Shown here: positions 1-7,485 of the stretch, one piece after another
How positions within the stretch are numbered: position 1 is the first letter of the stretch
Layout of the letters: each line of letters starts with the position of its first letter
NCBI RefSeq assembly: GCF_019550795.1
Contig: NZ_CP080545.1
Coordinates: 1,383,501-1,447,500, forward strand
Direction of reading: 5' to 3'
DNA length: 64,000 nt
DNA from: Paenibacillus sp. sptzw28
Lineage (GTDB): Bacteria; Bacillota; Bacilli; Paenibacillales; Paenibacillaceae
Notes under the pieces: model-generated
Databases searched by the model: none
Seen by the model: the letters and a program-made list of their open reading frames with translations, nothing else
What the model was told of the DNA's origin: nothing
Translations under genes and position numbers: made by a program

Positions 1-1
1 T

Positions 2-232
2 AATTTTCGCGATTACGCTATTTTTTTTCGGCCGATTTCAGAGTCGGTCCTAAATGAAAAAATCAGGATGACAACGATCAATGAATCCGCAGTGATCGGT
101 GTGCAAAATATTGATGTTTTCGCTATCTCAGGCGCTGCTGTCGTCCAAATCGGATCAAGTGAAGCGCTGCGAGCCGAAACACGAATTAAACATATCCGGC
201 ATCTTTTAAGAGAAAGACCCCAAAGGTTATGA
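2..232 (+). CDS. gerPE: Spore germination protein GerPE-like, C-terminal part (cut by window edge)
   Basis: The reading frame is open from the first base and ends in TGA at 230-232, giving 76 residues without a start. It contains the run RDYAIFFRP near the beginning, VQNIDVFAISGAAVVQIG in the middle and a basic tail with RVKHIRHLL-like residues (here RIKHIRHLL). This resembles the end of GerPE, a small spore-coat protein of the gerPABCDEF operon that helps nutrients pass the coat to reach germinant receptors. The next gene looks like gerPF, which fits the usual order E then F. The assignment rests on remembered family features, so the exact paralogue is not certain. Confidence 0.6.
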   Translation, partial: NFRDYAIFFRPISESVLNEKIRMTTINESAVIGVQNIDVFAISGAAVVQIGSSEALRAETRIKHIRHLLRERPQRL

Positions 233-307
233 TTTTATTATTCCGACCCGAATGCGCATAGCCGGTTCTATGCCGTTTGCGGCGCGCCCCTAAGGGGGGA
301 TTTATTA

Positions 308-523
308 ATGCCATCCCTCGTTAATTCATTCAATATTAACACGAATTCAGGCGTCATTAACTTTGGAGATACGTTAAATATTTCCCCGCAAACCTCTTCC
401 AAAACGGTGTCAGGCCAGGGCGGCTCAAATACGGGGAATGTCGTCATTACACTGAACGGGGCTAATGTGAACAATGCAACAGATCCTGATGTAATTGACC
501 AACCAAACACAGAAGCTGTTTAA
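308..523 (+). CDS. gerPF: Spore germination protein GerPF/GerPA family
   Basis: A 71-residue protein starting MPSLVNSFNIN, with the pattern INFGDTLNISPQ, a Gly-Ser stretch GQGGSNTGN and an acidic end DPDVIDQPN. These are the features of GerPF/GerPA proteins, which are small spore-coat components needed for coat permeability to germinants. The start has a strong ribosome site (AAGGGGGG at 292-299, 8 nt away). It lies 75 bp after the gerPE-like gene and is followed by a terminator, so it is probably the last gene of the gerP operon. Expression is expected in the mother cell late in sporulation (family knowledge; no sigma-K promoter was identified here). Confidence 0.75.
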   Translation: MPSLVNSFNINTNSGVINFGDTLNISPQTSSKTVSGQGGSNTGNVVITLNGANVNNATDPDVIDQPNTEAV

Positions 524-597
524 GTCGGGGGTTGTTATTCGGTTCAAGGCGATAACCGGATCGTTATTCCATTTCCAAGGCTCATTTGTGACGTGAG

Positions 598-622
598 AAC
601 CCCCGCACTGCGGGGGTTTTTC
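598..622 (+). terminator. Intrinsic terminator after gerPF
   Basis: AACCCCCGCA and TGCGGGGGTT pair into a compact GC-rich stem followed by TTTCTT. It ends the gerP operon before the AraC gene. Confidence 0.85.
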
Positions 623-670
623 TTGACTGAAAACGGTTCGTGGGGAAAAATGTATAAGTAGAAGGAAAGA

Positions 671-1606
671 GTGCGAAGCGGGGTGTTAAAGACGAAAAAT
701 TACAGCTTATTTAATCCTCAATGGACAAGCGGTGATTACCGGACGAAGATCATCGCGTATTACTACAAGCAGTGGATTGATTTTCAGATGGGCTTTCATG
801 CTCATCATACCGTTGAAATCATGTATGTGATTTCCGGCACATGCACGGTAGAAATGAAGGATCAGCCGATCGTCATGCGCAAGGGTGACCTTATAATGAT
901 TGACGGGGGCGTGCCGCACCGCCTTATTGTAGAGAAGGATAATCCTTGCCGGATGCTTAATGTCGAGTTTACATTTACCGATTGTGAGGGTGTTTATCCT
1001 TCCATGAAGCAGCTCGCGCAGGGAAACGCCGCTTTACGGGAACTGCTTCATCGGCAGAACAGCTATATTGTGCTGCGTGATCCGAGCGATGTCTATTATA
1101 CGCTCAAAAGCCTCGTAATGGAGCTGGACTCAGCAGGTAACGGGGATGACTCCAATATGGCTCATTTGCTCATTTCCCAGCTGATTATTCGCGTCGCCAG
1201 GCTTGCCGCCGAGGAAGCGAAGGACAGCGCGGTAAGGCAGATCGACCACTATGTGCGAAGGGCGGCCGAATATATTCATCAGCATTACGACTGCGATATT
1301 CAGGCGAAAGATATCGCCGCTGCGGTCAATCTTCATCCCGTCTATTTGCAGCGGATCTTCAAAGCGAGCATGAATGTGACGATGACCGAATATCTGGCTG
1401 AGCTAAGAGTGGAGAAGGCCAAAATGCTGCTCGCCCGAACCGATGTCCCGATTATTGAAATCGCCGATTATGTCGGTCTGGGCAGCAGGCAATACTTCAG
1501 TGCGCTGTTCAAGAAGTATACCGGCCTTTCACCGGCCGTTTACCGAAAGTCGGTTGAAACGATGCAGGGACATGAAGACCAGGTTGTAATAGTTGACATC
1601 CCATAG
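671..1606 (+). CDS. AraC family transcriptional regulator, cupin sensor type
   Basis: 311 residues. The N-terminal 150 residues contain a cupin-like sensor region (HAHHTVEIMYV, then RKGDLIMIDGGVPH), and the last 100 residues hold two helix-turn-helix motifs (IQAKDIAAAVNLHPVYLQRIF and IIEIADYVGLGSRQYFSALFKKYTGLSP). This is the XylS/AraC layout used for sugar-responsive activators. GTG at 671 was chosen because GAAGGA lies just upstream. The gene is 100 bp before and co-oriented with a GH4 glycosidase, which is its likely target. The inducing sugar cannot be told from sequence. Confidence 0.85.
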   Translation: MRSGVLKTKNYSLFNPQWTSGDYRTKIIAYYYKQWIDFQMGFHAHHTVEIMYVISGTCTVEMKDQPIVMRKGDLIMIDGGVPHRLIVEKDNPCRMLNVEFTFTDCEGVYPSMKQLAQGNAALRELLHRQNSYIVLRDPSDVYYTLKSLVMELDSAGNGDDSNMAHLLISQLIIRVARLAAEEAKDSAVRQIDHYVRRAAEYIHQHYDCDIQAKDIAAAVNLHPVYLQRIFKASMNVTMTEYLAELRVEKAKMLLARTDVPIIEIADYVGLGSRQYFSALFKKYTGLSPAVYRKSVETMQGHEDQVVIVDIP

Positions 1607-1650
1607 CCAATCCAGTTGCGAAATTGAAAACGCCTTCCCCATGTCCCTGC

Positions 1651-1695
1651 TACAATTGGGATAGCAAGCCGGTCAGTACCGGCATCATGAGGAGG
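1651..1695 (+). promoter_or_regulatory. Probable -10 box, 5' UTR hairpin and ribosome site of the GH4 gene
   Basis: TACAAT at 1651-1656 is a plausible -10 box without a good -35, as expected if the upstream AraC protein activates it. A small hairpin (GCCGGT, loop CAGT, ACCGGC at 1668-1683) follows, then GGAGG at 1691-1695 before the ATG at 1707. Confidence 0.4.
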
Positions 1696-1706
1696 CGTTC
1701 TTTTTC

Positions 1707-3215
1707 ATGTCGTTCAAAGTTACATTTATCGGGGCCGGAAGCATCGGTTTTACACGAGGGCTGCTGAGGGATTTACTCGCTGTCCCGGAATTCCAACACA
1801 TTGATGTTGCTTTTACTGACATTAACCCGCATAACCTGGACATGGTCACACAGCTTTGTCAGCGGGATATTACCGAGAATGGCCTTCATATCAAGATCCA
1901 TTCGACGCCTGATCGCAGAGAAGCATTGAAGGATGCGCGCTATGTATTCGTGGTCGTTCGGATCGGCGGACTTGAAGCGTTCCAGCACGATGTCGATATC
2001 CCGCTTAAATACGGCGTCGACCAATGCGTCGGAGATACGCTCTGCGCCGGAGGAATTATGTACGGCCAGCGCGGCATTGCTGAAATGATGAATATTTGCA
2101 AGGATATCCGCGAGGTCGCTGAGCCGAATGCGCTGCTGCTCAATTACGCGAATCCAATGGCAATGCTGACATGGGCCTGCAATAAATACGGCGGCGTTCG
2201 TACTATCGGCTTGTGCCACGGCGTTCAAGGCGGGCACTGGCAAATTGCTCAGGCGCTGGGCCTCGAGAAGAAGGAAGTAGACATTATATGCGCGGGCATC
2301 AACCACCAAACCTGGTATGTACAAGTGCGGCATAAGGGCGAAGATATGACCGGCAAGCTGCTTGAAGCGTTCGAGAACCACCCAGAGTTCAGCAAAACGG
2401 AGAAGGTTCGGATCGATATGCTCCGCCGTTTCGGCTATTATTCAACGGAATCGAACGGCCATCTGAGCGAATATGTGCCGTGGTACCGCAAGCGAGCTGA
2501 TGAAATTAAGGACTGGATCGACCTTGGGACATGGATCAACGGCGAGACCGGCGGTTACCTTCGAGTCTGCACGGAAGGGCGCAACTGGTTCGAGACTGAT
2601 TTTCCAAACTGGATGAAAGAAGCACCGCTGGTCTATTCAGCAGAGAATCGCGGCGAAGAGCACGGTTCATATATTATCGAAGGGCTTGAAACCGGCCGCG
2701 TATACCGCGGGCACTTTAATGTCGTCAATAATGGCGTTATCGCAAATCTTCCGGACGATGCCATTATCGAAGCGCCCGGTTATGTGGACCGTAACGGTAT
2801 CAGCATGCCGCATGTCGGCGACCTGCCGCTCGGCTGCGCCGCCGTGTGCACCGCGAGTATTTCGGTTCAACGTATGGCGGTGGAAGCGGCGATTCATGGC
2901 GATGACAAGCTTCTCCGTCAAGCGTTTATGATGGATCCGCTTGTCGGAGCGGTATGCAATCCGAAAGAAATTTGGCAAATGGTGGACGAGATGCTCGTGG
3001 CGGGTGAGAAATGGCTTCCACAGTACGGCCCGGCCATTGAAGAAGCGAAGGCGCGTCTGGCCTCCGGGAAGCTCGTTCCGACCCGCGAGGGTTACAAAGG
3101 CGCTGCGCGTCTGAAGACGAAGACGGTCGAGGAAATGATGGAGGACCGCGAAGCGGCTAACCGAAATGCAGGCGAATCGGACAAAGCGAAGGAACGTCCT
3201 GCGGCTGCACATTAA
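1707..3215 (+). CDS. Glycoside hydrolase family 4 (alpha-galactosidase/alpha-glucosidase-like)
   Basis: 502 residues with the GH4 pattern. A Rossmann motif FIGAGSIGF sits at residues 8-16, NYANPMAMLTW near residue 150, GLCHGVQGG near residue 171 and CAGINHQ near residue 198. The Cys, His and Asn of the last three blocks bind the catalytic metal in this family. GH4 enzymes are cytoplasmic and use NAD and a divalent metal with a redox-assisted elimination mechanism. Overall the sequence resembles the MelA branch (alpha-galactosidase/alpha-glucosidase/galacturonidase), but substrate cannot be fixed. It probably cleaves a sugar brought in by the ABC transporter encoded next. The C-terminal tail after residue 480 is charged and atypical in length. 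Confidence 0.85.
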   Translation: MSFKVTFIGAGSIGFTRGLLRDLLAVPEFQHIDVAFTDINPHNLDMVTQLCQRDITENGLHIKIHSTPDRREALKDARYVFVVVRIGGLEAFQHDVDIPLKYGVDQCVGDTLCAGGIMYGQRGIAEMMNICKDIREVAEPNALLLNYANPMAMLTWACNKYGGVRTIGLCHGVQGGHWQIAQALGLEKKEVDIICAGINHQTWYVQVRHKGEDMTGKLLEAFENHPEFSKTEKVRIDMLRRFGYYSTESNGHLSEYVPWYRKRADEIKDWIDLGTWINGETGGYLRVCTEGRNWFETDFPNWMKEAPLVYSAENRGEEHGSYIIEGLETGRVYRGHFNVVNNGVIANLPDDAIIEAPGYVDRNGISMPHVGDLPLGCAAVCTASISVQRMAVEAAIHGDDKLLRQAFMMDPLVGAVCNPKEIWQMVDEMLVAGEKWLPQYGPAIEEAKARLASGKLVPTREGYKGAARLKTKTVEEMMEDREAANRNAGESDKAKERPAAAH

Positions 3216-3243
3216 CCGAAAATGGAATATGCTCCAACTATTA

Positions 3244-3270
3244 GGAACCCGAAAGGGTTCTTTTTGTTTT
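3244..3270 (+). terminator. Intrinsic terminator after the GH4 gene
   Basis: GGAACCC-GAA-AGGGTTC is a perfect short stem followed by TTTTTGTTTT. The ABC operon that follows therefore has its own promoter. Confidence 0.85.
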
Positions 3271-3312
3271 GTACAAGGCAAATGCGTTAGATTTTGATAT
3301 TCGAGTGGGTTA

Positions 3313-3347
3313 TTGATATATAAAGCGCTTTCGTCCCTGATTATAAT
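3313..3347 (+). promoter_or_regulatory. Promoter with overlapping cre-like site, ABC operon
   Basis: TATAAT at 3342-3347 is a good -10 box. Just upstream, ATAAAGCGCTTTCG at 3320-3333 is close to the CcpA operator consensus TGWAANCGNTNWCA and is nearly palindromic. TTGATA at 3313-3318 is too far (23 bp) to be a normal -35. This suggests catabolite repression, or control by a LacI-type protein, of the sugar importer; it is inference from the motif. Confidence 0.5.
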
Positions 3348-3384
3348 AAATGCCAGACACATAAATAGACGAAGGAGGAGTAAG

Positions 3385-4341
3385 ATGAGTGCCAGCCTTA
3401 CGAAAACTGCGGATTCTGCGCTCACAAGAAAGCGATTCCAAATCAAGGATAAATATACACTCTTCTTGATGGCGCTGCCCTTTCTTGTACTCGTATTTTT
3501 ATTCTCGTATTTGCCTCTCTACGGGTGGATTTACGCGTTCTATGACTATCAACCGGGCATTCCGCTGGCGAATACGGACTTCGTCGGCCTGCAATGGTTT
3601 ACTGCTATGGTATCGGATCAGGTTCAACGGGCCGAGATGTTCCGGGTTCTGCGCAATACGTTCGCCATTAGTTCACTCGGCATAGTGACTTCGATACTTC
3701 CCGTAATCTTCGCGATCCTTCTGACCGAGGTAAGGAATTCGAAGTTCAAGAGGATCGTTCAGACCTTGACGACTTTGCCGAACTTCATTAGCTGGGTATT
3801 GGTATATTCCTTCGCATTCATGCTGTTCTCGGTTAACAACGGCTTCTTCAATCACCTCTTGATGAGCCTCGGTTGGATTAGTTCGCCGACGAACATCCTC
3901 GCCGATGACAATCACGTGTGGCTCGCGATGACGTTGTGGGGAGTGTGGAAAGGGCTCGGATGGGGCGCGATTATGTACATCGCCGCGATTACGAGCATCG
4001 ATTCGGAATTATATGAAGCGGCCAGAGTGGACGGTGCGAACCGTTTCCGCCAGATCTGGCACGTGACGGTGCCGGGCATCATCCCGACGTACTTCGTGCT
4101 CCTGATTTTATCGATTGCGAACTTTATCAATAACGGACTCGAGCAATTTTTTGTGTTCGCCAATGCCATGAACATGAACCATATCGAAGTGCTCGATCTG
4201 TACGTGTATAACATTGGCATGGGGAACTCCAACTTCGGGTTTGCTACCGCTGTCAGCATCATGAAATCCATCGTCAGCCTGTTCCTGCTGTTCGCGGCCA
4301 ACGGCCTGTCCAAGCTCATCCGCGGCCAAAGTATCATCTAA
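3385..4341 (+). CDS. Sugar ABC transporter permease, LplB type
   Basis: 318 residues with six predicted membrane segments, the first at about residues 25-50. The binding-protein-dependent permease loop EAARVDGANRFRQIWHVTVPGI lies near residue 215. This EAA motif contacts the ATPase on the cytoplasmic side. The start at 3385 follows GAAGGAGGAG at 3371-3380; an upstream extension of the frame lacks such a site. It is the first gene of an importer operon of the LplB/YtcP family, followed by the partner permease and a binding protein. No ATPase gene is present, as is usual in this family, which shares an MsmX-like ATPase encoded elsewhere (family knowledge). Confidence 0.9.
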   Translation: MSASLTKTADSALTRKRFQIKDKYTLFLMALPFLVLVFLFSYLPLYGWIYAFYDYQPGIPLANTDFVGLQWFTAMVSDQVQRAEMFRVLRNTFAISSLGIVTSILPVIFAILLTEVRNSKFKRIVQTLTTLPNFISWVLVYSFAFMLFSVNNGFFNHLLMSLGWISSPTNILADDNHVWLAMTLWGVWKGLGWGAIMYIAAITSIDSELYEAARVDGANRFRQIWHVTVPGIIPTYFVLLILSIANFINNGLEQFFVFANAMNMNHIEVLDLYVYNIGMGNSNFGFATAVSIMKSIVSLFLLFAANGLSKLIRGQSII

Positions 4342-4368
4342 GACGAGAGAGAAAGGAAGAAGAGACAA

Positions 4369-5265
4369 ATGGCGACCAGACAAAGATTTACCTTGTTCGA
4401 CGCGTTAAACTATACTCTGCTCGGCTTGTTCACATTAGCCTGTTTCTTTCCGTTCTATTATTTGTTTATTAATACGATCAGCAACAACGACATAAGCAGC
4501 AAAGGGCTGGTAATGTTCTGGCCGAAGGGGTTCCAACTGTCCAACTATGAGAATATTTTCCAAATTCCCGGCCTGGGCATGGCTGCGCTCGTGTCGTTCG
4601 GGCGTACCGTGATTGGCACGGCATTGACGGTAGCGGCGTCCGGCTTGCTCGGGTTCCTGTTCACGAAGAATCAGATGTTGGGGCGCCGGCTGTGGTATCG
4701 ATTCATTATCGTAACCATGTATTTTAACGCCGGTCTGATTCCATGGTACTTGACGATGCGCAATCTCGGACTGACCAACAACTTCCTGGCTTATATCCTG
4801 CCTGGGATCGTATCTCCATTCTTCATTATTTTGGTCAAAACGTACGTAGAGTCGACGCCGATTGCCCTGCAGGAGTCCGCACAGATCGACGGGGCGGGAA
4901 ACCTCACGATCTTTTGGAAGATCGTCATGCCGCTCATTACGCCGATCCTGGCTACCATCGCGATTTTCTCTGCCGTCGGCCAGTGGAACCAGTTCCAAGA
5001 CACGCTGTTTCTTGTGACGAATCCGAAGCTCTTCACGCTTCAGTTCATTCTGTATCGATATTTGAACGAGGCTTTGTCTGTCGCCGAGCTCATGAAACAA
5101 GCGATGAGCGGGGGAGGATCGGTGGCTAATCTGGCTTTGCAGCCGACGCCGACTTCAATCCAGTCGACGGTTTCGATGATTGTCGTGATCCCGACCTTGC
5201 TCGTTTATCCATTCTTCCAGCGGTATTTTGTGAAAGGCCTCATGATCGGTGCGGTTAAAGGCTAG
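4369..5265 (+). CDS. Sugar ABC transporter permease, LplC/YtcP type
   Basis: 298 residues, six membrane segments and an EAA-type loop (ALQESAQIDGAGNLTIFWKIVMPL, near residue 180). It is the partner of the permease encoded 27 bp upstream, and together they form the membrane channel for an oligosaccharide. The end YFVKGLMIGAVKG is characteristic of the LplC/YtcP family. The ribosome site GAAAGGAAGAAG precedes the ATG. The two permeases are probably co-transcribed with the binding protein that follows after a 153-bp gap containing a leader ORF and a hairpin. Confidence 0.9.
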   Translation: MATRQRFTLFDALNYTLLGLFTLACFFPFYYLFINTISNNDISSKGLVMFWPKGFQLSNYENIFQIPGLGMAALVSFGRTVIGTALTVAASGLLGFLFTKNQMLGRRLWYRFIIVTMYFNAGLIPWYLTMRNLGLTNNFLAYILPGIVSPFFIILVKTYVESTPIALQESAQIDGAGNLTIFWKIVMPLITPILATIAIFSAVGQWNQFQDTLFLVTNPKLFTLQFILYRYLNEALSVAELMKQAMSGGGSVANLALQPTPTSIQSTVSMIVVIPTLLVYPFFQRYFVKGLMIGAVKG

Positions 5266-5313
5266 CGCGCCGATCTGATGCACACAAACTCTTTTAAGGA
5301 GGTGGTTTATTCG

Positions 5314-5379
5314 TTGCGAGCGATTGCAACGGAGAAATCGGTCATTTCCGGATTTCTCGGCGCATATTGCGCATTTTGA
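5314..5379 (+). CDS. Possible 21-residue leader peptide overlapping a hairpin
   Basis: A TTG codon at 5314 lies 8 nt after AAGGAGGTGG (5296-5305), one of the strongest ribosome sites in the window. It opens a 21-codon frame beginning MRAIATEKSV and ending TGA at 5377-5379. The frame overlaps an inverted repeat, GAGAAATC at 5332-5339 and GATTTCTC at 5351-5358. The next recognised gene starts only at 5419 with its own site GGGAGG. Translation of this peptide could affect folding of the hairpin and so the ratio of permease to binding-protein mRNA. Expression is not proven. Confidence 0.4.
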   Translation: MRAIATEKSVISGFLGAYCAF

Positions 5380-5418
5380 AGGTTAAAGCGGTTAAATTGA
5401 AAAGGGAGGTTTTACAGC

Positions 5419-7215
5419 ATGTCTAGGCAAAAGAAATGGGCCTTTCTCGTTGCCTCTGTATGCCTGATGATGGTTTTTACCGCGGCATGCAATTCCGGAG
5501 GAGCGGGTAATACGGGCTCGTCCAGTTCCAAAAGCAGTACGGGAACAGCAAGCACAAGTACTTCGGACAACGGAGTCATAACGGACTGGTCCAAGCAACC
5601 GGAAATGACTTTGACTGTATTCGATACTTTGGCCAACTTTGCCGGCGAGCAGCCGGGCTGGTTCGCCAAGCTGATCAAGGACAAATTTAATATCAAACTG
5701 AACATCGTCGCACCGAACCTGTCAGGCGGTGCGCAAATGATCGCTACGCAGATGGCATCCGGCGACCTGGGCGACCTTGTTGTAGGACTCGGCGGCAAGG
5801 ATTATGAGAATGCGATCAAATCAGGAATGATCCTCGACTGGACGAAAGACGGACTGCTCGACAAATACGGCAAAAATTTGGAGAAGTACGCCGCTCAGGC
5901 ACTTGATGCGAACAAGAAACAATACGGCGGCGGCACAGCGATTTACGGCATCGGGCATAACGTTGGCACCGGCGACGGACCGAGCGAAGGAGCGGACATG
6001 ACGTTCGGACCGATGCTTCGCTGGGATTTGTACCAGAAGCTCGGCAGCCCTCAGATCAAGACGCTTGACGACTATCTGCCGATTCTGAAGAAGATGCAAG
6101 AGATGGATCCGAAGAGTGATTCGGGCAAGAAAACGTATGGAATGTCGCTGTGGTCCGACTGGGATGGAGATTGGTCCACCTTGGCTAAAGTTACAGCACA
6201 ATTTTACGGCTATGCAGAAGGCGACGGCTTCAATCCCGGGGACATGATTCTTACCAAAGCCGACGGGCCGGAATATCAAGGTTTTCTTGATGATAACAGC
6301 TACTATATGCAAGGACTGGAGTTCTATTTCAAGGCTAATCAGATGGGACTGCTCGATCCGGATTCCCTGACTCAGAAATTCGGCGATGTTTCGAACAAAT
6401 TCAAGGACGGCCAAGTGCTCTTCTCTCAATTCCCTTGGGTTTCCAACGTGTATAATACACCGGCTCATACGTCGGCAGGCAAAGGATTCGCGCTTGTTCC
6501 GTTCCAGGACGAGAAAGTGTACTCCTCTGGCTTCAATCCTTACGGTGGCCAATGGATCTGGTCGATCGGCGCCCATACGAAAGATCCTGCGCGTGTAATG
6601 GCATTCCTCGACTGGTTGTTCTCGCCTGATGGCGTTCAGGAAACCAGCATCGGTCCGAAAGGCCTCGCCTGGGATATCGGCAAGGATGGCAAGCCGGCAT
6701 TGACCGATTTCGGCAAGAAGGCGACGGCTAACGGCGACACACCGGTACCGGCACAATACGGCGGCGGAACTTGGAAGAACGGTGTTTCCGCGCTTAACAA
6801 TGCGACACTTACCACGTCTCAGATCAACCCGAATACCGGGGAACCGTATGATTACAACCTGTGGAATTCGACGTTGACCGCTAATCCGGATCCGGTGACG
6901 AAGAGCTGGCGGGAAGCGATGGGCGTGATCACAGGAAAGGAATTGTTTGTCAAGAATAACCAGGTTGCGGTCACGAAACCGTTCTTCAACGGACAGCCGG
7001 CGGCCCAAGAGCCCTCGAATATCAAGCTGAAGCACAGCCAGGTTGGCAAGGTCATCAAGGAGTACTCCTGGAAGATGATGTTTGCCAAGAACCAGGATGA
7101 ATTCGACCAATTGAAGCAGCAATTGGTCCAGAAGGCAAAAGGCCTCGGCTATGATGATGTCGTCAACTGGGAAGTGCAGCAAACGAAAAATACAGTATTC
7201 ACGATGTACAAATAA
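5419..7215 (+). CDS. Extracellular sugar-binding lipoprotein of the ABC importer
   Basis: 598 residues. Signal peptide with lipobox FTAAC (Cys about residue 24), then a Gly/Ser/Thr linker and a large family-1 solute-binding fold. The ribosome site AAAGGGAGG is 8 nt before ATG. It would be lipid-anchored on the outer face of the membrane and deliver an oligosaccharide to the two LplBC-type permeases encoded upstream. The size (about 570 residues mature) is usual for the LplA class of Paenibacillus and larger than classical maltose-type binding proteins. The ligand is unknown; the nearby GH4 gene suggests a galactoside or glucoside. Confidence 0.9.
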   Translation: MSRQKKWAFLVASVCLMMVFTAACNSGGAGNTGSSSSKSSTGTASTSTSDNGVITDWSKQPEMTLTVFDTLANFAGEQPGWFAKLIKDKFNIKLNIVAPNLSGGAQMIATQMASGDLGDLVVGLGGKDYENAIKSGMILDWTKDGLLDKYGKNLEKYAAQALDANKKQYGGGTAIYGIGHNVGTGDGPSEGADMTFGPMLRWDLYQKLGSPQIKTLDDYLPILKKMQEMDPKSDSGKKTYGMSLWSDWDGDWSTLAKVTAQFYGYAEGDGFNPGDMILTKADGPEYQGFLDDNSYYMQGLEFYFKANQMGLLDPDSLTQKFGDVSNKFKDGQVLFSQFPWVSNVYNTPAHTSAGKGFALVPFQDEKVYSSGFNPYGGQWIWSIGAHTKDPARVMAFLDWLFSPDGVQETSIGPKGLAWDIGKDGKPALTDFGKKATANGDTPVPAQYGGGTWKNGVSALNNATLTTSQINPNTGEPYDYNLWNSTLTANPDPVTKSWREAMGVITGKELFVKNNQVAVTKPFFNGQPAAQEPSNIKLKHSQVGKVIKEYSWKMMFAKNQDEFDQLKQQLVQKAKGLGYDDVVNWEVQQTKNTVFTMYK

Positions 7216-7279
7216 GCAAGAATAGTACCTCGACCCTTTCCGTACGGGTGCGAGAAGCTGTTTCTTCTATGACCACAAC

Positions 7280-7309
7280 AGCATTCCCTGCAAATATGCA
7301 GGGAATGCT
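7280..7309 (+). other. 13-bp perfect hairpin after the binding-protein gene
   Basis: AGCATTCCCTGCA at 7280-7292 pairs exactly with TGCAGGGAATGCT at 7297-7309, leaving a 4-nt loop. No T-run follows, so it is more likely an mRNA 3' stabiliser than a terminator. Confidence 0.6.
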
Positions 7310-7376
7310 CCGTCTAATGGAGAAATGGGATCAGATTGACATGCGCCGATGGGAAGAAAATAAGGTTGGTGCTTCG

Positions 7377-7422
7377 CTTCCCGTACCCGATCCTTTGATT
7401 GGGTGCGGGAAGTTTTTGGTTT
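7377..7422 (+). terminator. Intrinsic terminator before the YesM-type kinase
   Basis: CTTCCCGTACCC (7377-7388) pairs with GGGTGCGGGAAG (7401-7412) with one G-U pair, followed by TTTTTGGTTT. It separates the importer operon from the two-component genes. Confidence 0.85.
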
Positions 7423-7443
7423 AGAAATAAAAACGTTTACTCA

Positions 7444-7452
7444 TGATATAAT
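7444..7452 (+). promoter_or_regulatory. Extended -10 promoter of the two-component operon
   Basis: TGATATAAT at 7444-7452 is an extended -10 element (TGN-TATAAT). No good -35 box lies 16-18 bp upstream. It is 33 bp before the chosen kinase start. Confidence 0.5.
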
Positions 7453-7485
7453 AGGCTCATCTGAACAAGCATGAGGTGTTTCAGC

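Noticed and set aside
5821..7182. Minus-strand frame of 453 codons
   Set aside because: It lies opposite the binding-protein gene, whose codon use and lipobox are convincing; the minus product is rich in Arg, His and Leu without a family, typical of a shadow frame.
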